Part shown: positions 32,795-41,125 of the stretch, piece after piece
Layout of the letters: every line of letters begins with the position of its first letter
Numbering within the stretch: the first letter of the stretch is position 1
Source of the DNA: Leucobacter tenebrionis
GTDB lineage: Bacteria > Actinomycetota > Actinomycetes > Actinomycetales > Microbacteriaceae
Direction of reading: 5' to 3'
DNA length: 64,000 nucleotides
Assembly: GCF_019884725.1 (NCBI RefSeq)
Contig: NZ_CP082322.1
Span: 1,736,001 to 1,800,000 of the forward strand
Notes under the pieces: model-generated
Told to the model about the DNA's origin: nothing
Seen by the model: the letters and a program-made list of their open reading frames with translations, nothing else
Database searches by the model: none
Program-made: the position numbers and the translations under genes

Positions 32795-33814
32795 ATGGTC
32801 GATTACACCAAAGCAGAGGCCCGGGCCTGGGCGCGGCAGAATTTCCGCGGCACGGTGGCGGTGACGCACCCCTCGTACACACCGGACTTCAGCGGGATCA
32901 ACGAGAACGCGATCCGCCACGACGTCCTCCGGCTGAAGGAGCTCGGCTTCGCCGGCACCCTGATCGTGGCGGAGGTCAACGTCACCCCCGAGGAGAACGC
33001 CCGGATCACGGCCGTCGCGCGCGAGGCCGCCGGACCCGATTTCGCCCTGTTCTTCCACGCGATCTTCGGCACGCTCGAGGAGAACATCCGGGCCGCGAAC
33101 CTCGCCACGACGGCCGGCGCCGACCGCGCGCTGCTCGCCTATCCCGCGGCGTTCTGGCCGACGTCGTACGACGAGGTGTTCGAGTACACCAGGGCCTTCA
33201 CCGAGGGCACCGACCTGGCCACCATGCTCTTCCCGCTTCCCGCGTGGGGCTTCGAGCGTATCCACCCCGCCGGCATGAGCGTCGAGTTCGTGCGCCGCGT
33301 GCTCGACGAACTGCCCAGCATCGTCGCGATCAAGGCCGAACAGGGCTACCCGGGCATCCCCGGCGTGATGGAGATGTACCACCACTTCCACGAAGAGGTC
33401 GTGATCTCCTGCCCCATCGAGGCCGAGACGATCCCGCTCATGTCGGTGCTCGACTTCCAGTTCTCGGGCACCAGCAACACCAACTGGATGGGCGACTACT
33501 ATCCGCGCGCGTTCGAGCTGGCCCGCACCGGGCGCTGGGAGGAGGCCATGAAGCTGTACTGGCAGGTGCACCCGGCCCGCCAGGCCAACACCGCCATCTC
33601 CAGCACCTCGACGCCCGGCACCAGCACCATCAACCGCACCCAGTGGAAGTACCAGGAGTGGCTGGCGGGCTTCAACGGCGGCGCCCTGCGGCCGCCGTCG
33701 TCCAAGATGCCGGATCGCTTCATGAAGCAGGCTCGCCAGGCGCTCATCGCCTCAGGGCTGCCGGTGACCGACTCCCTCGACGAAGAGTTCGTCCGCGGGC
33801 GCACCGCGGCGTAG
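32795..33814 (+). CDS. dihydrodipicolinate synthase (DapA) family lyase
   Basis: A 339-residue class I aldolase-fold protein. The Schiff-base lysine is likely in SIVAIKAEQGYPG (about residue 177), and the tyrosine pocket in LLAYPAAFWP (about 115). The usual GTTGE substrate loop near residue 50 is replaced by LIVAEVNVT, so it is not a lysine-biosynthetic DapA. Family members act as keto-acid aldolases, lyases or hydratase-aldolases (for example NahE). The last codons and the TAG are part of a short tandem duplication. It forms an operon with the OCD-like gene. Confidence 0.85.
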   Translation: MVDYTKAEARAWARQNFRGTVAVTHPSYTPDFSGINENAIRHDVLRLKELGFAGTLIVAEVNVTPEENARITAVAREAAGPDFALFFHAIFGTLEENIRAANLATTAGADRALLAYPAAFWPTSYDEVFEYTRAFTEGTDLATMLFPLPAWGFERIHPAGMSVEFVRRVLDELPSIVAIKAEQGYPGIPGVMEMYHHFHEEVVISCPIEAETIPLMSVLDFQFSGTSNTNWMGDYYPRAFELARTGRWEEAMKLYWQVHPARQANTAISSTSTPGTSTINRTQWKYQEWLAGFNGGALRPPSSKMPDRFMKQARQALIASGLPVTDSLDEEFVRGRTAA

Positions 33815-33855
33815 CGGCACCGCGGCGTAGCGGCACCGCGGCGTAGCGGCACCGG
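33801..33855. repeat. 16-bp tandem repeat including a stop codon
   Basis: The unit cggcaccgcggcgtag is present in full at 33815-33830 and 33831-33846, preceded by a near copy that encodes the DapA-like C-terminus (RTAA-stop) and followed by a partial copy. Slippage at the gene end is the likely origin. Confidence 0.85.
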
Positions 33856-33883
33856 CGACCTGCCGCCTGTGAGACGCGCAAAC

Positions 33884-33950
33884 GGTATGGGATCTGCCGT
33901 AGATATGCCGGATCCGCGTGATCCGGCATATCTACGGCAGATCCCATACC
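33884..33950. terminator. 31-bp perfect hairpin between convergent genes
   Basis: Arms 33884-33914 and 33920-33950 are perfect reverse complements around the loop cgcgt. It starts 69 bases after the DapA-like stop and ends 29 bases before the thioesterase stop. It is far longer than a normal intrinsic terminator stem. Confidence 0.85.
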
Positions 33951-33979
33951 TTCGGCGGATTCAGACCCCCGCCCGTGGA

Positions 33980-34381
33980 CTAAACTCTCGGTCGCATCAC
34001 GCGCCCCGTGCCCCGGAACAGCGCGATCTCCCGACCGTCGGCGCGCACGATCACGTCGACCACCATCCTGCGGTCGTCCACGAAGAACGTCGACGCCTCG
34101 GCCACCAGGGTGGCGCCCACTTCCGCCGGCGCGAGATAGGTGATGGAGGCCTCCGCCGTCGCGGCGCCCGGCAGCAGCGAGTTGGCCGCGCAGGCGAACG
34201 CCTGGTCCGCGAGCGTGAACGTGTATCCGCCCTGCGCGACCCCGTGCCCGTTCGCCATCTCGGCCGAGACGACCAGCTCGGCGGTCGCCTGCCCTCCGCT
34301 CGCGCTCGTCACCTTCAGGCCGAGGGACTGGCCGCTGCGCTCGGCCGCCAGCAGCTGCTGCACGTACGGATCGATGCTCAT
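33980..34381 (-). CDS. PaaI-type hotdog thioesterase
   Basis: A 133-residue hotdog-fold protein from the ATG at 34381. ANGHGVAQGGYTFTLADQAFACAAN holds the HGxxxGG-type turn and the Asp on the long helix used by PaaI thioesterases. FFVDDRRMVVDVIVRADG follows. It should hydrolyse an aromatic or hydroxyacyl-CoA. It begins one base after the thiolase stop, so it is the last gene of the ABC-thiolase operon, where it may rescue stalled CoA esters. Confidence 0.9.
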   Translation of the reverse strand: MSIDPYVQQLLAAERSGQSLGLKVTSASGGQATAELVVSAEMANGHGVAQGGYTFTLADQAFACAANSLLPGAATAEASITYLAPAEVGATLVAEASTFFVDDRRMVVDVIVRADGREIALFRGTGRVMRPRV

Positions 34382-34382
34382 C

Positions 34383-35621
34383 TCACGCCAGCCGCTCGAT
34401 GACCATCGCCATGCCCTGACCGCCCCCGACGCAGAGCGTCGCAAGCCCCAGGGTTCCGTCACGATCCGCCAGCCCGTGCGCCAGCGTCCCGACGAGGCGC
34501 ACCCCCGTCGCCCCGAACGGGTGGCCCAGAGCGATCGCTCCGCCGTGCGGGTTGACGATCTCGGGATCCGCACCGAGCTGCCGGACCACCGGCACGACCT
34601 GGGCCGCGAACGCCTCGTTCAGCTCGATCAGGTCGAGATCCCCGATGCCGAGCCCCAGCCGCTCGAGCAGGCGTCCCGAGGCCTCGACGGGCCCCAGCCC
34701 CATGATCTCCGGGGAGAGCGCGCTCGCTCCCGCTCCGAGCACGCGTGCGAGCGGGGTCAGGCCGAGCTCCCGCGCGCGACGCGCGCTCATCAGCACGGCG
34801 GCCGAGGCGCCGTCGTTGAGCGGGCTCGCATTCCCCGCGGTGACCGTGCCGGTCTCGATGAATGCGGGCGGCAGCCCCTGGAGCACCTCGAGCGTGGTCT
34901 GCGGCCTCGGGCCGTCATCGGCGTCGACCACCGAGCCGTCCGCACGGGTATAGGGGGCGATCTCGCGGTCGAAGTAGCCGTCCGCGATCGCCCGCGCCGC
35001 GCGCTGCTGCGAGCGCAGCGCCCAGGAGTCCTGGTCGAGCCGCGTCGTGCCCGTGAGCCGCGCCACGAACTCCGCGGTCTTGCCCATCGCGATGTAGATG
35101 TCGGGATCCTCACCGCTCTCGCGCGGATCCCGCCACGGCTCTCCCGAGGCGAAGAGCGCGTCGGCCCGAGCCGCGGCGCGCGCGGACGCGGGGTGGGGGT
35201 TCGTGGTCGTCGGCGGCTCCACGGAGGTCGACTCGACGCCCGCGACGAGGTAGGCGTCGCCGTCGCCGGCGCGGATTGCCCGAGCGGCCGAGGCCACGGC
35301 CTCGAGCGATGATGCGCAGAAGCGGTTGATCGTCGCACCGGGCAACCCGTCACGGCCGGCGAGCACCGCGATCCTGCGGGCGAGGTTGTCGCCCTGCGCG
35401 CCCTGCGGGACCGCGGTGCCCACCCAGAAGTCCTGCAGCTCCCCCGGGTCGAGACCCGGAACCCGCTCGATCGCCGCGGCAATGGCGGCGACGCCCAGAT
35501 CTTCGGGTCGTTCGGATGCGAGCGAGCCCTTCCGGGCCCGCCCGAACGGGGTCCTGGCATACGACACGAGCACGGCATCCGTCGCGGCGAGGGGTCTGTT
35601 GGGGGCGCTGATCTGCGGCAT
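34383..35621 (-). CDS. acetyl-CoA acetyltransferase (thiolase)
   Basis: A 412-residue thiolase; I prefer the ATG at 35621 because aaggag lies eight bases before it (an in-frame GTG is at 35627). Active residues are the nucleophile Cys in NRFCASSLEA, the His in NPHGGAIALGHPFGATG and the second Cys in ATLCVGGGQG. It would cleave 3-ketoacyl-CoA or acetoacetyl-CoA to acetyl-CoA. It follows a sugar-type permease gene by 33 bases, an unusual partner. Together with acetoacetyl-CoA synthetase it could complete acetoacetate use. Confidence 0.92.
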   Translation of the reverse strand: MPQISAPNRPLAATDAVLVSYARTPFGRARKGSLASERPEDLGVAAIAAAIERVPGLDPGELQDFWVGTAVPQGAQGDNLARRIAVLAGRDGLPGATINRFCASSLEAVASAARAIRAGDGDAYLVAGVESTSVEPPTTTNPHPASARAAARADALFASGEPWRDPRESGEDPDIYIAMGKTAEFVARLTGTTRLDQDSWALRSQQRAARAIADGYFDREIAPYTRADGSVVDADDGPRPQTTLEVLQGLPPAFIETGTVTAGNASPLNDGASAAVLMSARRARELGLTPLARVLGAGASALSPEIMGLGPVEASGRLLERLGLGIGDLDLIELNEAFAAQVVPVVRQLGADPEIVNPHGGAIALGHPFGATGVRLVGTLAHGLADRDGTLGLATLCVGGGQGMAMVIERLA

Positions 35622-35654
35622 TCGCACGGTCTCCTTCGGGTTCTTCCAGAACGT

Positions 35655-36680
35655 TCAGAACCGGTCTCTCACGTGGCGATCGCGGCCGTAGAGCGCAACG
35701 ACGCCGATGATGACCAGGCCGTAGATGATGCGGCTCTGGCCGTCGCTCATCCCGTTGCTCACCACGATGGTCGAGAGCAGGGTGAGGATCGTGGCGCCCA
35801 GCACGGTGCGCGTGTAGCTGCCTCGGATCGAGCCGAAGGTGGTGCCGCCGAGCAGCACCGCGGCGAGACCCGTGAAGAGGTAGGGGTCGCCGCTGGTCGC
35901 GTTCCACCCCGAGCTGAAGCTCGCGAGGAGCATGCCCGCAATCCCGGCGGTGACGCCCGACATGGCGAAGACCCCCGTCCAGACCGTGCCGGTGCTGATC
36001 CGGGCGAGCCCCGCGGCGCGGCGGTTGGCGCCCGTCGCGTAGAGGCGCCTCCCGTTCACGGTGCGCGCGAGGAAGAGCCAGACGAGCACCGCGGCGACGA
36101 CGACGATGAGGATCAGGGGAGGTACGGGCAGGCCGAAGGTCGTGCTCGTGATGCCGGTCAGGCTCCGCAGGGCATCGGGGGGAGCCGAGGAGTAGTCGGC
36201 GTTCGCGATGAACAACGTGCCCCCGGTCAGGGCCGCGCTGACGCCGAGCGTGAGCACCAGGGGCTGCACCTCGTATCGGTGGCTCACGAAGCCGACGAAG
36301 GCTCCCACCCCGCCGCAGACGGCGACGGTGGTCAGCAGGGCGAGCGGCAGGGGCCATCCGGCTCCGGTGGCGAGATTCGAGGCAACGAACGATCCCACGA
36401 TGATGTACCCCGGGATCGCCAGGTCGAGCCCTCCGAGGATGACGACCAGGGTCTGCCCCATGGCGGCGAGGGCGAGCAGGGAGACGAGCATCAGGATCGA
36501 GACGATCGACACCGGGTTCAAGATGCTGGGCACGGTCGCCACCAGCCAGGCGGCGAGCACCGTCAGCACCGCGATCTGCAGGATGGGTAGTCGCAGCAGT
36601 GCGGTCCGGAATCCCGCGATCCCGCGCGGCGAAGGCAGAGGGGTGTTGACCGTCGCGGTCGGGGGTCGTGTGTTCATCAT
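35655..36680 (-). CDS. ABC transporter permease, ribose/AI-2 type (1)
   Basis: A 341-residue membrane protein with eight to ten hydrophobic segments. GQTLVVILGGLDLAIPGYIIVG is the BPD_transp_2 (RbsC/LsrC-like) motif, and GLAAVLLGGTTFGSIRGS the conserved cytoplasmic EAA-like loop. The start at 36680 overlaps the stop of the second permease gene. It forms the import channel with the permease at 36677-37633 and the ATPase at 37630-39150. Confidence 0.9.
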   Translation of the reverse strand: MMNTRPPTATVNTPLPSPRGIAGFRTALLRLPILQIAVLTVLAAWLVATVPSILNPVSIVSILMLVSLLALAAMGQTLVVILGGLDLAIPGYIIVGSFVASNLATGAGWPLPLALLTTVAVCGGVGAFVGFVSHRYEVQPLVLTLGVSAALTGGTLFIANADYSSAPPDALRSLTGITSTTFGLPVPPLILIVVVAAVLVWLFLARTVNGRRLYATGANRRAAGLARISTGTVWTGVFAMSGVTAGIAGMLLASFSSGWNATSGDPYLFTGLAAVLLGGTTFGSIRGSYTRTVLGATILTLLSTIVVSNGMSDGQSRIIYGLVIIGVVALYGRDRHVRDRF

Positions 36681-37633
36681 CGCTTCCCTTCGCCGCGAGT
36701 CGACAGCAGCGTCGCGCTGAGCAGCACCCCGAGGATGAGCACGGCGCCGTACGCGAACTGGATGAAGTTGGTCTGCACGCCGGCGGCGGTGAGGAACTGC
36801 TGGATCAGGTAGAGCGCGAAGGCTCCGAGCATGGATCCGACGAGGCCTCCCCGCCCGCCCAGCAGGCTCGTCCCCCCGAGCACCACCGCGGCGAGGCCGA
36901 GGAGCGCGTAGGTGGTCGCGAGCGAGGTCTCCGAGGACTGCAGCAGGGCGGACAGCGCGATTCCCCCGATCCCGGCGAAGAGGCCGCCGAGCGAGTAGGC
37001 GAGCACCCTCACGGCAGTCACGTTCACGCCCGAACCGTAGGCCGACACGTCGCTGTCGCCCGTGGCGAGCAGGTTTCGCACGAACGCCGTGCGGCGCAGC
37101 AGGTACCAGATCAGCAGTGCCGAACCGATGGTGATCACGGCTCCGGGCACCACGCCCACCGAGCGCGCCAGCCCCTCGCTCCATCGGTCGCTCGCGGACA
37201 CGGGGGTCCGTGCGATGGTCTGCGAGAGCCCGACGAGCAGGAAGAGCATACCCACGGTCGCGACGACCGGGTGCAGCCGCACCACGGCGACGAGCACGCC
37301 GTTGATCGCGCCGATCCCGGTCGCGAGCAGCAGCAGGATCGGGATCGCGAGCGGCGCGCTCCCGAGCCCCGCGGGCATGAGCACGGCGATGAAGACGACG
37401 CTGATGAACGTCGTCAGGGGGCCCACGGACACGTCCATGCCGCCGGAGAGAATGGCGGGGGTCGAGGCGAAGCCGACGAGGGCGAACGGGGCGAAGGTGC
37501 CGAGGATCGCCGGCCATCGGGCCGGGTCCAGGAAGCTCGGGGAGACGATGACGTTGAGCACCAGGAGCACAACGCACAGCAGCAGCGCGAACGCCCAGGG
37601 GCGCTGACGGAAGAACGAGAGGACGCCGTTCAT
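36677..37633 (-). CDS. ABC transporter permease, ribose/AI-2 type (2)
   Basis: A 318-residue membrane protein of the same BPD_transp_2 family (TPAILSGGMDVSVGPLTTFISV; GLAAVVLGGTSLLGGRGGLVGS). Its ATG overlaps the ATPase stop (ATGA). Two different permease genes in one operon indicate a heterodimeric channel, as in LsrC/LsrD. Confidence 0.9.
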   Translation of the reverse strand: MNGVLSFFRQRPWAFALLLCVVLLVLNVIVSPSFLDPARWPAILGTFAPFALVGFASTPAILSGGMDVSVGPLTTFISVVFIAVLMPAGLGSAPLAIPILLLLATGIGAINGVLVAVVRLHPVVATVGMLFLLVGLSQTIARTPVSASDRWSEGLARSVGVVPGAVITIGSALLIWYLLRRTAFVRNLLATGDSDVSAYGSGVNVTAVRVLAYSLGGLFAGIGGIALSALLQSSETSLATTYALLGLAAVVLGGTSLLGGRGGLVGSMLGAFALYLIQQFLTAAGVQTNFIQFAYGAVLILGVLLSATLLSTRGEGKR

Positions 37634-39150
37634 GAGACGCTCCCCGCCGGCTGGCCGAAGTAGGCGGAGACGACCGCCTCGTGCGTGATCCCCTCGTGGG
37701 CGAGGTCGGCGAACACCTCGCGGTCGCGGAACACGAGTGCGCGGTCGACGAGCTCGACGATCTCGTCGACCTCGCTCGACAGCATGACCACGCCCATCCC
37801 CTCCGACGCGAGGCGGTTGAGCGTCGCGTAGATCTCCCGCTTCGTCGAGATGTCCACTCCGCGCGTGGGATCGTTCAGCAGCAGCACGTCCGGGCCGGTG
37901 GCGAGCCACCTGGCCAGCAGCACCTTCTGCTGGCTGCCGCCGGAGAGGGTCGAGATCGGGTCGTCGGGGCTGCCGAGGCGGATGCTCAGGCCGTCGACGA
38001 ACCCGCTGAATCGCTCCCGCATCCGCCGCGCGCTGACCAGCCCGCCCCGGCGGTCCTCCCGCAGCGTCGGCAGCGCGAAGTTCTCCCGGATCGACATCGC
38101 CTCGAAGAGCGACTCGCCCCGGCGCTCTCGGGGGAGGTACGCGATCCCGAGCCGCCCGGCCCGCCGCCACGTGACCTCGGTGTCGCCCCGGCCGCGGGAA
38201 CCGATGCGCACGACCCGGCCCGCTCCGCTCGCGACACCGCCCAGCCGGCGGATGAAGAGGTCCTGCCCGTGCCCCTCCAGTCCGCAGAGCCCGATGATCT
38301 CGCCGGCCCGCACCGTGAGGTCGATCGGGGCGGCGCCGTCCCCGAGCCGCACGCCCCGCGCCTCCAGCACCGCGGCACCCGGCGTGCGGGGCTCTTTCTC
38401 GCGGGCGGCGAGCCCGCCGCGCTCCCCGGTCATGTCCTGGATCAGGTTCGGGATCGACATCGCCTCACGTTCGACCGTCGAGACGGTCCGTCCGGTGCGC
38501 AACACGGTGACCCGATCCGAGACGGCCTCGACCTCGTCCATGCGGTGCGAGATGAATAGCACGCTCGCCCCCTCCTCGGTGAGTCGCCGCATCTCGGCGA
38601 AGAGCCGGTCGCGGGTCTGCACGTCGAGCGCCGCAGTCGACTCGTCGAGGATCAGCACTCGGGGGTCGCGCACGAGCGACCGCGCGATGCAGACGGCCTG
38701 GCGCTCGGAGAGCGAGAGCTTCGCCGCCGGCAGGTCGAGCGGAGCGTCTCCGAGAAGGCGCCCCAGCACTTCGGCCGCCTTCTCCCGCTGCGAGGCGGGG
38801 GACAGCCTCCGGCGGAAGAGTCCGCCCGCGCCGAGCCAGACGTTGTCGACGACCGATTGCCCTCCGGCGGTCAGCACCTCCTGGAAGACCGTCTCGATCC
38901 CGAGCTCGCTCGCCTCCCGGGGCGAGCGCATCGAGACGTCCGAGCCGCCGAGGCGCACGGTGCCCTGATCGGGCTGATGCACGCCTCCGATGATCTTGAC
39001 GAGCGTGCTCTTCCCCGACCCGTTCTCGCCGAGCAGCGTGTGCACCTCGCCGGCGTGCAGCTTGATCGATGCGTGCACGAGTGCGCGGGTGGCGCCGAAG
39101 CGCTTGCCGATGCCGTCGAGACTTAGGCGCGGGGGTTGATGCTCATTCAT
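37630..39150 (-). CDS. ABC importer ATPase with two nucleotide-binding domains
   Basis: A 506-residue duplicated ATPase of the RbsA/MglA/LsrA type. Domain 1: GENGSGKSTLVKIIGG (Walker A), KLSLSERQAVCIARSL (signature), VLILDESTAAL (Walker B). Domain 2 has the degenerate Walker A of this class (CGLEGHGQDLFIRRLGG) but an intact signature STLSGGSQQKVLLARWL and LLLNDPTRGVD. The ATG at 39150 follows gaggag. It energises the two permeases; the binding protein is encoded divergently at 39299. Confidence 0.93.
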   Translation of the reverse strand: MNEHQPPRLSLDGIGKRFGATRALVHASIKLHAGEVHTLLGENGSGKSTLVKIIGGVHQPDQGTVRLGGSDVSMRSPREASELGIETVFQEVLTAGGQSVVDNVWLGAGGLFRRRLSPASQREKAAEVLGRLLGDAPLDLPAAKLSLSERQAVCIARSLVRDPRVLILDESTAALDVQTRDRLFAEMRRLTEEGASVLFISHRMDEVEAVSDRVTVLRTGRTVSTVEREAMSIPNLIQDMTGERGGLAAREKEPRTPGAAVLEARGVRLGDGAAPIDLTVRAGEIIGLCGLEGHGQDLFIRRLGGVASGAGRVVRIGSRGRGDTEVTWRRAGRLGIAYLPRERRGESLFEAMSIRENFALPTLREDRRGGLVSARRMRERFSGFVDGLSIRLGSPDDPISTLSGGSQQKVLLARWLATGPDVLLLNDPTRGVDISTKREIYATLNRLASEGMGVVMLSSEVDEIVELVDRALVFRDREVFADLAHEGITHEAVVSAYFGQPAGSVS

Positions 39151-39209
39151 GCGACTCCTCGTCGAGTTCTCCGCATCGTCGCGGAGGGCACGTTTCCATA
39201 ACATAAACT

Positions 39210-39224
39210 GTACGTATCGTATCG
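39210..39224. promoter_or_regulatory. TATCGTAT element in the divergent ABC promoter region
   Basis: gtacgtatcgtatcg is identical to 29496-29510. It lies 60 bases before the ATPase start and 75 bases before the binding-protein start, so it can serve both directions. Confidence 0.6.
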
Positions 39225-39243
39225 AATGTGGCTATCATTGTGC

Positions 39244-39260
39244 AACGCCCCCGGGGCGTT
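39244..39260. repeat. 17-base inverted repeat in the divergent promoter
   Basis: aacgcccc-c-ggggcgtt is a perfect 8-1-8 dyad between the TATCGTAT element and the binding-protein start. It could be a second operator or a 5' leader hairpin. Confidence 0.45.
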
Positions 39261-39298
39261 CACCACACACTCAACATCCACTCGACGAGGAGTTCAGA

Positions 39299-40543
39299 TT
39301 GAGCAAGCACATCCACCAGAGACGACCGATCACCAGGGCGTTCACCGCCCTCGCCGTGGCGGGCCTCGCGCTCTCCGGTTGCGCCTCCGGCTCCGGCGGC
39401 GGGTCCGACGGCGCCGACGACACCACCGCGTCCTCCGATCTCGGCGAGTGCGGCACCGTGCCCGTGCTCGAACCCAATGATCCGAACGGCCTGCTGGACG
39501 GCCTCAGCGACGAGGTGAAGTCCGCATACAACGGCTACCCGCTCGAGATCAAGGAGTCGGCCTGGGCCGACTGGACCCCCGACCACGAGGGGCCGTTCAC
39601 TGCAGCCATGATCACCAATCCGCCGACCAACCCGTTCCAGGTCAGCCTCTACGATGCGATCAAGAAGACGCTCGCCGAGAACGACGTGGAGCTCATCGCC
39701 GAGTACGCCCCGGCGAACCACCAGGACGTGCCGCAGCAGCTGCAGCAGTTCGAGGAGGCGATGTCCCGCGATCCCGACATCATCTACTTCCTCCCGCTCG
39801 CCCCCGAGCCGAGCCTCGAGGTCATCGAGGCCGCGGGGGAGGCGGGGATCCCGGTGGTCGTCTTCCAAACCCCGGTCGACTCCGAGTACGCCCTCAGCGT
39901 GGCGAGCAACCAGGTGCTCCAGTCGATGGAAGTGGGCGCCCAGGTCTACGAGGCGATGGGCGGCGAGGGCAACCTCCTGCGCGTCGCCGGAGTCCCCGGC
40001 ATCACGAGCGACACCGACGCGCTGGCCGGTTACAACGCCGCGCTCGAACTCTGCCCGGGCATCTCCATCGGCGGCGAGGTGACCGGCTTCTTCGAGTCGG
40101 GCACCGCCCAGGCGGAGACGCTGAAGTACCTCTCGGCGAACCCCGCGCCGGTGGACGGCGTCATCCACTCGGGCACGATGGGCCTCGGCGTGCTCAACGC
40201 CTTCCTGGAGTCCGGGCGCGAACCCGTGCCCATCGCGGACATCGGCGCCCTGCAGGGCTTCATCAGCTGGGCGCTGCAGAACCCCGACTACCCCTACGTC
40301 GGCACCGCGTCGCCCACCGCGAGGATGGGGGAGGCCATGGCGGAGGTGGGGATCCGAACCCTGCACGGCGAGGGCCCGAAGGTGAACCAGGTCATCACCC
40401 ACCCGTTCATCGTCAATCGCGACAACATCGAGGAGTGGGGCGACGAGTCCTGGGACCTTGCGGACCAGACCGACTTCGCGGGCGATCCGAAGGCGTACTT
40501 CCCCGGCGACTCGCTGGACGAGTTCTTCAACAACCCGGGTTGA
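39299..40543 (+). CDS. substrate-binding lipoprotein, sugar ABC type
   Basis: A 414-residue protein from a TTG at 39299, six bases after gaggag. A basic start, hydrophobic stretch and lipobox ALSGCAS (Cys about residue 29) mark a lipoprotein. The mature part has the periplasmic-binding type 1 pattern: AAMITNPPTNPFQVSLYDAI, IIYFLPLAPEPSLEVIEAAGEAGIPVVV. This fold binds sugars or autoinducers, but the operon context (thiolase, thioesterase, catabolic regulon motif) suggests another ligand. It is unusually long in its N-terminal part, which has a Cys in GECGTVPVL. Confidence 0.88.
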   Translation: MSKHIHQRRPITRAFTALAVAGLALSGCASGSGGGSDGADDTTASSDLGECGTVPVLEPNDPNGLLDGLSDEVKSAYNGYPLEIKESAWADWTPDHEGPFTAAMITNPPTNPFQVSLYDAIKKTLAENDVELIAEYAPANHQDVPQQLQQFEEAMSRDPDIIYFLPLAPEPSLEVIEAAGEAGIPVVVFQTPVDSEYALSVASNQVLQSMEVGAQVYEAMGGEGNLLRVAGVPGITSDTDALAGYNAALELCPGISIGGEVTGFFESGTAQAETLKYLSANPAPVDGVIHSGTMGLGVLNAFLESGREPVPIADIGALQGFISWALQNPDYPYVGTASPTARMGEAMAEVGIRTLHGEGPKVNQVITHPFIVNRDNIEEWGDESWDLADQTDFAGDPKAYFPGDSLDEFFNNPG

Positions 40544-40550
40544 GTCCCGA

Positions 40551-40596
40551 GAGGGCCCCGCTCCCCTGGTGAACCGCACCGGGGAGCGGGGCCCTC
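40551..40596 (+). terminator. 16-bp hairpin terminator with extended loop stem
   Basis: gagggccccgctcccc (40551-40566) pairs with its perfect complement at 40581-40596; the loop contains a further ggtg/cacc pair. It lies seven bases after the binding-protein stop. Confidence 0.85.
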
Positions 40597-40612
40597 CCAC
40601 GCGCTCGGCTCT

Positions 40613-41125
40613 GTGAGGGATTCGGCTACGGTGAGAGGGATCCGGCGGGAGAAGTCAGACGGAGTCACCGCGATCCTCGGCCGCGACGGATGGGCGGTCG
40701 GCGTCGAACTGGCGGACGGCGAGCGGATCGCGGCCTCCGGGATCGTGGTCGACGGCAACCTGCGGATGAGCGACGAGGGCGTCTTCGCGATCGGCGACTG
40801 CGCGCGATACCCAAACCGGTTCGCGGGTACTGAGATGCGCGTCGAGTCGGTGCAGAACGCGACCGACCACGCGCGCCACGTTGCGGCCGTGCTCACCGGC
40901 GCCGCCGAGAGCGACTACCGCTCCGTGCTCTGGTTCTGGAGCACCCAGGGCGACCGCCGACTGCAGATCGCGGGGATCGCGATGCCCGACGACGAGGCCC
41001 GCCCGATTGAGCAGGGCGACGACGGCAAGCTCGTGGTGGAGCGGTGGCGCGCCGGCCGGCTGGTCGCCGTCGAGACGATCAATGCCCCGGGGCCTCACAT
41101 GCCGGCCCGGCGCGCGCTCGCCTGA
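40613..41125 (+). pseudogene. truncated ferredoxin reductase remnant
   Basis: The 170-residue frame matches only the C-terminal half of the intact reductase at 12177-13370 (about residues 205-384): VFAIGDCARYPNRF, MRVESVQNATDHARHVA, LWFWSTQGDRRLQIAGIAMP and VETINAPGPHMPARRALA. The FAD GxGxxG and most of the NAD(P)H domain are absent. About 24 residues are also missing in frame before the GDCARYP motif (DGERIAASGIVVDGNLR in place of a 41-residue segment). The product cannot bind FAD normally, so it is a decaying gene. No P450 or ferredoxin gene adjoins it and no transposase scar is visible. Confidence 0.88.
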
